Shown here: positions 7,774 through 13,246 of the stretch, one piece after another
Position numbering within the stretch: position 1 is the first letter of the stretch
How the letters are laid out: each line of letters opens with the position of its first letter
Origin: Verrucomicrobia bacterium UBA3750
GTDB lineage: Bacteria > Verrucomicrobiota > Kiritimatiellia > RFP12 > UBA1067
Direction: 5' to 3'
Assembly (NCBI GenBank): GCA_002371755.1
Contig: DFGM01000039.1
Coordinates: forward strand, 1 to 16,942
Length of the DNA: 16,942 nt
Notes under the pieces: model-generated
Database searches by the model: none
Seen by the model: only the letters and a program-made list of their open reading frames with translations
What the model was told of the DNA's origin: nothing
Position numbers and translations under genes: made by a program

Positions 7774-7816
7774 TCGATTGCAATCGAGGCGACACCTGCA
7801 TTCGCAGGATGTCGCC
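7774..7816. repeat. Perfect palindrome followed by a strong hairpin upstream of the coiled-coil gene
   Basis: TCGATTGCAATCGA at 7774-7787 is a perfect 14-base palindrome. It abuts a hairpin at 7788-7816: arms GGCGACA plus CCTGC pair with GCAGG plus TGTCGCC, with a four-base loop ATTC and one bulged A at 7809. There is no T-run after it, so it is not a classical intrinsic terminator. It lies between the transglutaminase-like gene and the next ribosome site. It could be an mRNA processing or stability structure, or a leader structure for the small gene. Confidence 0.7.
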
Positions 7817-7831
7817 GCAACTGAGGTTATC

Positions 7832-8143
7832 ATGAAGAAGAAACTCATTACGGTAATTGTAATTCTCGCCATCCTGCTCGCCGGGACGGTTTGGCTGCTC
7901 GTTTCAAGCCGCCAGGGTATCAGCCGGGCGGAACTAGAGTCCGGTCTAGCCGCTCAAACGGCGAGGTTGGAGTCCAAACTTGACGCACGATGCGATATAT
8001 TGGAGGAGAAGCTAGATAGAGTCGAATCCAAGCTGGACCGCCTTGACGCCAAACTGGACCGCCTCATCGAACTTGCCACCCCCGCCCTGCCGGACAGCAT
8101 GTCCCCGGCCGGAGACGATTGCTCCGGCAATAAAGGGTTTTGA
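7832..8143 (+). CDS. Small membrane-anchored coiled-coil protein
   Basis: The product is 103 residues from ATG 7832, chosen because TGAGG at 7822-7826 is five bases upstream and because the sequence opens like a membrane anchor (MKKK followed by a hydrophobic stretch at residues 5-24). The rest faces one side of the membrane, presumably the periplasm. It is a predicted coiled coil (about 34-82) with three consecutive seven-residue repeats KLDRVES, KLDRLDA and KLDRLIE at 60-80. The C-terminal 20 residues are Pro/Ser/Gly-rich and probably disordered. A lone Cys54 sits inside the helix. No family is recognised. It is the last gene of the + strand run, with a hairpin between it and the previous gene. 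Confidence 0.75.
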   Translation: MKKKLITVIVILAILLAGTVWLLVSSRQGISRAELESGLAAQTARLESKLDARCDILEEKLDRVESKLDRLDAKLDRLIELATPALPDSMSPAGDDCSGNKGF

Positions 8144-8217
8144 TTGTATTTGGCGTAGAAAACGCAGGGAATCATCGAATTCTTTGCAGATAAAGACATT
8201 TCGTTGCAGAGCACTGG

Positions 8218-8253
8218 GGGTCGATCGCCCCGCCCGAAGGGGGTGAGCGACCC
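8218..8253. repeat. Interrupted inverted repeat (hairpin) just before the 22-bp array
   Basis: GGGTCG (8218-8223) pairs with CGACCC (8248-8253). Inside, after an AT/AG internal loop, CGCCCC pairs with GGGGTG (one G-U wobble), leaving the loop GCCCGAAG. It lies 75 bases past the coiled-coil gene stop and could end its transcript, although no T-tract follows. Its last bases overlap the first unit of the tandem array. Bases 8144-8217 show no other feature. Confidence 0.6.
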
Positions 8254-8405
8254 ATGCGCATTGGTCCGGAATTCAATGGGCATGGGCCGGAAATCCAATG
8301 GGCATTGAATTGGAAACCAATGGGCATTGAATCCAGATTCAATGGGCATTGGTCGCCCGTTCAATGGGCATTGGATTCCCGGGCAATGGGCATGGGTCGG
8401 GCAAC
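8252..8405. repeat. 22-bp-period tandem array with a constant half and a variable half (seven units)
   Basis: Units begin at 8252, 8274, 8296, 8318, 8340, 8362 and 8384, exactly 22 bases apart. Each has a 13-base constant part, consensus CAATGGGCATTGG, followed by 9 bases that differ between units. The constant part contains CAATG and CATTG as inverted 5-base arms around GG. Units 2 to 7 keep CAATGGGCAT without change; unit 1 has two changes (CCATGCGCATTGG). Positions 11 and 13 of the core vary (T or G; G or A). A degenerate eighth unit may follow at 8406. Because 22 is not a multiple of three, the repeat moves through all frames and is not protein-coding. It sits between two converging genes. 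Confidence 0.9.
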
Positions 8406-8446
8406 GGCTCGGGCAGGGGTGCGAGAGGGGTGTGGTGGTACGCTGC

Positions 8447-8494
8447 GGCGGGCAGAGGTCTGCCCGCCCTACCGCCGGGTGGCACGGCGGGCAG
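8447..8494. repeat. Overlapping GC-rich inverted repeats (REP-like element)
   Basis: GGCGGGCAGA (8447-8456) and TCTGCCCGCC (8459-8468) are perfect 10-base arms with only GG between. A third copy of the arm, GGCGGGCAG at 8486-8494, can pair instead with CTGCCCGCC at 8460-8468 around a 17-base loop, so the two hairpins exclude each other. The element ends seven bases from the stop codon of the SGNH hydrolase gene on the other strand. It resembles repetitive extragenic palindromes. It may act as a bidirectional stop or an mRNA 3'-end structure, but there is no T-run. Confidence 0.7.
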
Positions 8495-8501
8495 GAAGAA
8501 T

Positions 8502-9266
8502 CTACAGCGAAAGAAGGAAGGACTCGAATTTAGGTAGCACCAGCTTGTGGCCTGCGGCATTCAAGTGCGCCGTATCTTTAGCACCTTGAAAAAGGTTCTT
8601 TCGCGTGGCTTCGTCGTTCGGCGCGATGCCCGTCAGTTCCGAGGAGTCGCAAAATGCAATCCCGCGCTTCTGGCACTCTTCCTTCTCCACGGCGATTACA
8701 TCGGCAAAGAACGGCCTTTCTACGCGCCAGGGCGAAATAAGCGCGACTTTGGCGTTTGGATAATGCTGCTTCAAGCCGTCAAGCATCTTGCCGCAACCTT
8801 CCCTGAACCCGGCAAGCATCTCCGCCTGACGCTCCTTTACGCCCGGCTCTTCCCTATCCGCATCATCCTTCCCATTCAGCCTCGCAATGGCGCTGGCATC
8901 GTTATGGCCGGCGATAACGACGATATAATCGGCATCTTCCGGTATTTCGCGGTATCTTACAAGCATCGTCTCGCCCTGCTTCGGGTGCGCGAAAACCATG
9001 CGGTTGCCGTTGCGTCCGTAGTTCAGGTAGTGCATCAGATATTTCTGCGCGAGCAGTGCGTGCCACGCTTCGGCGATGGGACGGTGGTGGTTTTGCACGT
9101 AGCTATCGCCGATAAATGCGATTTTCTTGCGGAAAAGGGGCGAAGTTTGCACCTTTTCGAAATCCGCGCCGAAATCGTTATCCATCTTTAGATACGATGC
9201 TGCACCGGCGAATGTGCATGAGAGGATGCATGCAGCCGCGAGAAATGCCTTTGCTGTTATTTTCAT
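8502..9266 (-). CDS. Secreted SGNH/GDSL-family hydrolase (probable esterase or deacetylase)
   Basis: The product is 254 residues from the ATG at 9266 (minus strand). Upstream in-frame starts up to 9458 are rejected because the signal peptide begins here (MKITAKAFLAAACILSCTFAGA) and the longer form would run into the preceding gene. The four SGNH blocks are visible: FIGDSY with the nucleophile Ser55, NYGRNG with Gly84, IAGHND with Asn122, and DTAHLN with Asp231 and His234. Such enzymes remove acyl groups, often acetyl groups from polysaccharides. It follows the glycoside hydrolase gene after 40 bases on the same strand with no promoter seen between, so the two probably act on one acylated glycan outside the cytoplasm. 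The ribosome site is weak (AAGA region only). Confidence 0.9.
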   Translation of the reverse strand: MKITAKAFLAAACILSCTFAGAASYLKMDNDFGADFEKVQTSPLFRKKIAFIGDSYVQNHHRPIAEAWHALLAQKYLMHYLNYGRNGNRMVFAHPKQGETMLVRYREIPEDADYIVVIAGHNDASAIARLNGKDDADREEPGVKERQAEMLAGFREGCGKMLDGLKQHYPNAKVALISPWRVERPFFADVIAVEKEECQKRGIAFCDSSELTGIAPNDEATRKNLFQGAKDTAHLNAAGHKLVLPKFESFLLSL

Positions 9267-9306
9267 CGTCTTGTTTCTTTCGTGTGCGTCAATGATTGAC
9301 TGTTTT

Positions 9307-10692
9307 TCAATAGACCGACAAGATGGAATAAGGCGGCAATACGTCCGGCATGGCGCATTCTTCCCAAGTGCGCGTTTCATCCGTAATCCGGCAACGGGAG
9401 CCGATTCTGCCGTTTCCGGAGAGGGAAAACGGCACGCTGCCACCTGTAGGATTGGCAATCATGACGGCAAGTGCGCCATCTTCGCCCTTGGCCGCGGCCG
9501 CATACAACCCCTTGCCGTCGCAGGAGACCTTTACGGCGCTTCCACGCTTTGCGAGTTCGTTGAACGCCATGAACGCATAATACGCCTTGTGCGGCTTGTA
9601 GGTGAGCGGGTTGAAAAGCGGCGAATAGTTGCCGATACCGCATCTTGCATCGTATATCGCGGCGGAATCGACGGGGCCCGACTGGAATATGAGCAGAGCC
9701 GCCGCGACTTCCGACGCCTGCCGTGCCGTGCCAAGCTTGTCGTGAGCGGGGGCGGGAAGCCATTCGTTCAGGCACGTCTCGACATTCGCGAGCCCGGCCT
9801 TGTCGAGGCACTCGCGCACATACCGGATCTGGCGCTCCAGTTCCTCCACGGCGCTGTAGTTATGGTATGAGAAGAAGTCAATCGGGCAGTCATGCTCGCA
9901 AACATACTTTAGAAACTCGTGGAAGCAGGCGAGCGTATTCTTGCCGCGCGGGGTTGCCGGATGCTCCGGCGTGGCGAATGCGGCCCCTATGCCGGTAGAG
10001 GAATATCCTCCTATCTTCAGGTGCGGGAAGCATGCCTTCAAATGCTTCGAGGCCGTCTCGTACAGCCGGCAATATTCCGCAAACGTGCCGTGCCAGCATT
10101 CATTCTTCTCGATCGTCTCCCAGTTCTCCGGCTCGTTCCAGATTTCCCAATATGCAATCTTGTGGCGGAAACCGTCCGCCCAGCCCTCGGTGTAATGGCG
10201 AATCACGTGTTCGCAGATGCGCGCCCACTTCCCGAAGTCCTTGGGAGGATCGATGCGGTAGCGGCGCACGCGCTTGTAGTTCTCTATCGTCACGCCCAGG
10301 CGGAAGAACGGCTCCACCTTCGCCTCCACTAGACCGTTCACAAGGAGGTCGGTGAAGGCGAAGTCGTAGTTCGCAGGGTCATTCTCGTCGGCATCGAAAT
10401 CGCGGAAAATGTTCGGAATGTCAACGAATATCCCTTTGCCGAACATGCCGCCTACATCATGAAGGCGCGAAAACGGTATCCCGGCCTCCGTCAAATAATG
10501 GAACATGCTGTATTTGACGCAACTTATGATAGGCGGCTGGCCTACACCGTTCACCGGCTTCACCGGCCCGACGACGCTTTCCGCGTCCACCGTCACCGTC
10601 GCGGCGGGCGGAACGCAATCCGTTGCGGACGCGCCCGTAAGCGATAGCGTCCACCCTGCCAATATCGTCAATGCCGCCGCGATCTTCTTCAT
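9307..10692 (-). CDS. Secreted clan GH-A glycoside hydrolase, GH39-like (beta-xylosidase-type)
   Basis: The product is 461 residues from the ATG at 10692 (minus), which has AAAGGA five bases upstream and opens a clear signal peptide (MKKIAAALTILAGWTLSLTGASA). A TIM-barrel of clan GH-A follows. WEIWNEPENW holds the predicted acid/base Glu187, and ETCLNEW holds the predicted nucleophile Glu310. FSRLHDVGG (74-82), FRLG and FFSYHNY (273-279) are typical of the GH39 group, and the last 70 residues form a small beta domain ending in PPYSILSVY. GH39 enzymes include beta-xylosidases and iduronidases, so the substrate is not fixed. The second gene of the operon encodes an SGNH esterase. An in-frame ATG at 10761 would add 23 unlikely basic residues in front of the signal peptide. 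Confidence 0.88.
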   Translation of the reverse strand: MKKIAAALTILAGWTLSLTGASATDCVPPAATVTVDAESVVGPVKPVNGVGQPPIISCVKYSMFHYLTEAGIPFSRLHDVGGMFGKGIFVDIPNIFRDFDADENDPANYDFAFTDLLVNGLVEAKVEPFFRLGVTIENYKRVRRYRIDPPKDFGKWARICEHVIRHYTEGWADGFRHKIAYWEIWNEPENWETIEKNECWHGTFAEYCRLYETASKHLKACFPHLKIGGYSSTGIGAAFATPEHPATPRGKNTLACFHEFLKYVCEHDCPIDFFSYHNYSAVEELERQIRYVRECLDKAGLANVETCLNEWLPAPAHDKLGTARQASEVAAALLIFQSGPVDSAAIYDARCGIGNYSPLFNPLTYKPHKAYYAFMAFNELAKRGSAVKVSCDGKGLYAAAAKGEDGALAVMIANPTGGSVPFSLSGNGRIGSRCRITDETRTWEECAMPDVLPPYSILSVY

Positions 10693-10770
10693 AAAATTCC
10701 TTTTTTGCGTTCGTCGTCTTATGATAATGAGAAGTCCATCGACTTTCTTCTTTCCAATCATGACACCTAT

Positions 10771-10779
10771 ATTATACCA
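10771..10779 (-). promoter_or_regulatory. Extended -10 promoter of the glycoside hydrolase-esterase operon
   Basis: Read on the minus strand, TATAAT (10776-10771) is preceded by TGG (10779-10777). No good -35 box is found at 16-18 bases, so the element would rely on the extended -10. The predicted start near 10764 gives a 72-base leader to the ATG at 10692, or only three bases to the alternative ATG at 10761. Confidence 0.65.
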
Positions 10780-10810
10780 TAATTTGCGGGTTTCGGGGAG
10801 CGGGTGACGG

Positions 10811-10863
10811 GTTAGGAGTTAGGAGTTGGTGGGGCGAGGCGTCCCGCCGAGCCGTCGAGGCTC
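10811..10863. repeat. Heptad direct repeat and REP-like inverted repeats between divergent promoters
   Basis: GTTAGGA occurs twice in tandem (10811-10824), followed by a decayed third copy GTTGGTG. Next, 10833-10848 is an imperfect GC-rich palindrome (GGCG...CGCC type, one mismatch and one G-T pair). GAGCC/GGCTC at 10849-10853 and 10859-10863 forms a short hairpin around GTCGA. These lie between the minus-strand promoter at 10771 and the plus-strand ilvC promoter. They look like dispersed intergenic repeats rather than operators of either gene. Confidence 0.55.
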
Positions 10864-10881
10864 CTGACACCAATCCGTCCC

Positions 10882-10911
10882 TTGCGCGGGAAGGGCGAAA
10901 TATGGTATAAT
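10882..10911 (+). promoter_or_regulatory. Promoter of ilvC
   Basis: TATAAT at 10906-10911 is preceded by TGG in the string ATATGGTATAAT, the same as at the EF-G2-like gene. A weak -35 TTGCGC lies at 10882-10887 with an 18-base spacer. The predicted start near 10918 leaves a 19-base leader with AAGGA at 10923-10927, nine bases before the ATG. No leader peptide, T-box or attenuator fits in so short a leader. Confidence 0.75.
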
Positions 10912-10936
10912 ACGCGAATCCAAAGGAACACTCCAA

Positions 10937-12046
10937 ATGAAAATCAAATTCGGCAAGGTTGCAGAAAACATCGTTACCCGCAAGGAGTTCCCGCTCGAGA
11001 AGGCGAGGAAGGTGCTCGCGGGCAAGACCGTGGCGGTGCTCGGCTACGGCATACAGGGCCCCGGCCAGGCGCTAAACATGCGCGACAACGGCATCAACGT
11101 GATTGTCGGCCAGCGCAAGAGCACCAAGGCAAACAGCTCTTGGAAGCGCGCAATCAAGGATGGCTGGGTGGAAGGCAAGACGCTCTTCACGCTCGAAGAG
11201 GCCGCCAAAAAGGGTGATGTGATAATGATGCTCGTCTCCGACGGCTCGTGCCCCCAGGTCTGGAAGCAGATTGAAAAGTATGTGACACCCGGCAAGTATC
11301 TCTATTTCTCGCACGGCTTCGGCTATGTCTACAACAAGCTCACCGGCATCAAGCCCCAGAAGGGCGTCGGTCTTGTGATGGTGGCTCCGAAGGGTTCCGG
11401 CACGTCCGTGAGGCGCAACTTCCTCTCCGGCGCCGGCATCAACAGTTCCTACGCTTTCGAACCGAACGGCATGAAGGCGAAGGCCGTGGAGGAAATGACC
11501 AAGGCAATCGGCATCGCGGTCGGCTCGGGATACCTTTTCCCGACCACGTTCGAGAATGAAGTGACGAGCGACCTCGTGGGCGAGCGCGGCATCCTCATGG
11601 GCGCTCTCGCAGGCGTCATGGAAGCGCAGTTCTACACCCTGCGCGCCAACGGCCACAGCCCCTCCGAAGCGTTCAACGAGACATGCGAGGAACTCACGCA
11701 GTCCCTCATTCGTCTCGTCGACGAAAACGGCATGGATTGGATGTACTCCAACTGCTCGCAGACGGCGCAGCACGGTGCGCTGAAGTGGCGCCCTCTCTTC
11801 CGCAAGGCCACGGAGCCCGTCTTCAAGAAGCTCTACGAGAGCGTGAAGAGCATGAAAGAGGCGAAAGAAGTCATCAAGGATACCGGTTGCGCGGATTACA
11901 AGGAGCGCATGGCGGCGAAGCTGCAGGACATGCATGACAGCGAAATGTGGCAGGCCGGAGCGGCCGTGCGTTCCTTGAGACCGCACGAAAAGGCCAAGGG
12001 CAACGCCTCTTCCGCCGGCTGGGGCGGTCGCAAGATCGTCAAGTAA
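10937..12046 (+). CDS. ilvC: Ketol-acid reductoisomerase (NADP+), Bacteroidota/fungal type
   Basis: The product is 369 residues. It converts 2-acetolactate or 2-aceto-2-hydroxybutyrate to the dihydroxy acids of valine/leucine and isoleucine synthesis, using NADPH and Mg2+ in the cytoplasm. The N-terminal Rossmann domain has AVLGYGIQGPGQA (33-45) and a cofactor loop GQRKSTKANSS (58-68) that suits NADPH. FSHGFGY carries the conserved His126. The knotted C-terminal domain has TSDLVGERGIL with the metal ligands Asp212 and Glu216, SPSEAFNETCEELTQSL (241-257) and MDWMYSNCSQTAQHGAL (266-282). The long SEAFNET and GMDWMY-CS-TA segments recall yeast Ilv5 and Bacteroides IlvC rather than the 330-residue class I enzymes. 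No other ilv or leu gene lies in the window. Confidence 0.97.
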   Translation: MKIKFGKVAENIVTRKEFPLEKARKVLAGKTVAVLGYGIQGPGQALNMRDNGINVIVGQRKSTKANSSWKRAIKDGWVEGKTLFTLEEAAKKGDVIMMLVSDGSCPQVWKQIEKYVTPGKYLYFSHGFGYVYNKLTGIKPQKGVGLVMVAPKGSGTSVRRNFLSGAGINSSYAFEPNGMKAKAVEEMTKAIGIAVGSGYLFPTTFENEVTSDLVGERGILMGALAGVMEAQFYTLRANGHSPSEAFNETCEELTQSLIRLVDENGMDWMYSNCSQTAQHGALKWRPLFRKATEPVFKKLYESVKSMKEAKEVIKDTGCADYKERMAAKLQDMHDSEMWQAGAAVRSLRPHEKAKGNASSAGWGGRKIVK

Positions 12047-12069
12047 GTCCGTCAAAGGCGATATTTGGG

Positions 12070-13245
12070 ATGAAAAAGTCTTTGATATCGCTGGCACTGG
12101 CGTTTGCGGCTTTTGTCGCAAACGCCGTGCCTGTTTTACGCCTTGTCTACGGCAAGGATTGGAGCGAAGCCGGGCGCAAATTGCGCAAAACGTTTGAGAG
12201 CGCCGCCTTCAAAGCGGCGGCAAAGGGACGCTACAGCGTGGAAATCGTCGATGATTCCGCCGGAGACAGTCCCAAGAATCTAGGCACTCTGAAGCTTCCC
12301 GCCCTTTTCGCGATTTCGGAGCGCGGGAACTGTTTTTGCGTGATAGAGAACCTTCCTGCCAAAGCCGAGCCCGAGCAGATTCTCAAAAAGGTGGCATACG
12401 TCGACAAAATCCGCCAGAAAGCCGAGGCGGAAGGCTGGCGGACGGCCGACAAATGCGGAGAGTTCCTGGAGAAAATGGAACGCTTCACCGGCGGACCTAA
12501 GAGAGTGATTTCGGAAGGCTTCTACCCGAATGTTTTCAAAGAGCTTGTAAGACTCGACCCCGAGGACAAGACCGGCTGGCAACGCCATTTCACGATGGGC
12601 GACGGCATCGATATCGTGGAAAAGGCTACGCAGTTCCGCAAGAAGGGGGCTGTTTCCAACGGCGAGGCGTTCATTGAAGAAGAGTTCAAGAAGCCGCGCA
12701 AGCATCTGACCAAAGAGCAGCAGCAGGCGCTCTTGATGGCCAAATTCGCCCTCTACCGTGGCGACGAATCGAAGAAGGCCGAGCAGGTGGAGTTCCTCAG
12801 CAAGATAGCGGCGGCGGGCGAAGATACATTTTGGGGCACGAGCGCCCTAGGATGGCTGAACATTCTTGGCGAGCCGCCCCTTTCAGTATATTGGGGCTGG
12901 CGCCAGGGAGACTTCAAGGGCCAGCGCTTCGCCACGCCGGTGAAATACGGCGTGGATGCAGCATTCCAGCGCCCGGGCAAGTACACTATATCCTTTATTA
13001 AGGAGAGCGGGGTCAATCTCAAAATAGAATCGGTCGTTCTCATGGCGGCCAAAGAAGAAGTCGCCACGCTGGAGAAGCCCCAGATTTCGGGCGATACCAC
13101 ATCATTTGAATACACCCTTCCCACGCAATTGAGGGGGCGCATCGTCTCTATGGTCGTAAAAGGCTCCACGGACGCCGCAGGAGGCTCTTCGGGAAAGATA
13201 AAGATTGAGCGCCAGATCCTCAAACCGCGGAAGGAAGTCAAATGA
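12070..13245 (+). CDS. Secreted protein of unknown function, possible thioredoxin-like N-terminal fold
   Basis: The product is 391 residues from ATG 12070. Starts inside ilvC are rejected because a signal peptide begins here (MKKSLISLALAFAAFVANA, cleavage near residue 19). The mature N-terminus (VPVLRLVYGKDWSEAGRKLRKTFES..., then KLPALFAISERGNCFCVIENLP at 75-96) has the strand-helix-strand pattern with an LP turn seen in thioredoxin-like domains, but no CxxC at the usual site. A helical middle (100-260) and a beta-sandwich-like end (about 290-385: VKYGVDAAFQRPGKYTISFIKESG, SFEYTLPTQLRGRIVSMVVKG) follow. No family is recognised. It starts 23 bases after ilvC with only a weak ribosome site, and its stop lies next to the antiporter start, so it may be the middle gene of a three-gene transcript. 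Confidence 0.75.
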   Translation: MKKSLISLALAFAAFVANAVPVLRLVYGKDWSEAGRKLRKTFESAAFKAAAKGRYSVEIVDDSAGDSPKNLGTLKLPALFAISERGNCFCVIENLPAKAEPEQILKKVAYVDKIRQKAEAEGWRTADKCGEFLEKMERFTGGPKRVISEGFYPNVFKELVRLDPEDKTGWQRHFTMGDGIDIVEKATQFRKKGAVSNGEAFIEEEFKKPRKHLTKEQQQALLMAKFALYRGDESKKAEQVEFLSKIAAAGEDTFWGTSALGWLNILGEPPLSVYWGWRQGDFKGQRFATPVKYGVDAAFQRPGKYTISFIKESGVNLKIESVVLMAAKEEVATLEKPQISGDTTSFEYTLPTQLRGRIVSMVVKGSTDAAGGSSGKIKIERQILKPRKEVK

Positions 13246-13246
13246 G

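Noticed and set aside
8252..8405. A CRISPR array.
   Set aside because: The constant part is 13 bases and the variable part 9 bases, far below CRISPR repeat and spacer sizes, and no cas gene is present.
8254..8589. Open frames across the 22-bp array on both strands (for example 8254-8589 plus and 7954-8364 minus).
   Set aside because: The repeat core has no stop codon in several frames, and the 22-base period shifts the frame at each unit, so the open frames are a by-product. They lack ribosome sites and run into the neighbouring genes.
9267..9458. N-terminal extension of the SGNH hydrolase.
   Set aside because: It would overlap the end of the glycoside hydrolase gene and would bury the signal peptide that begins at 9266.
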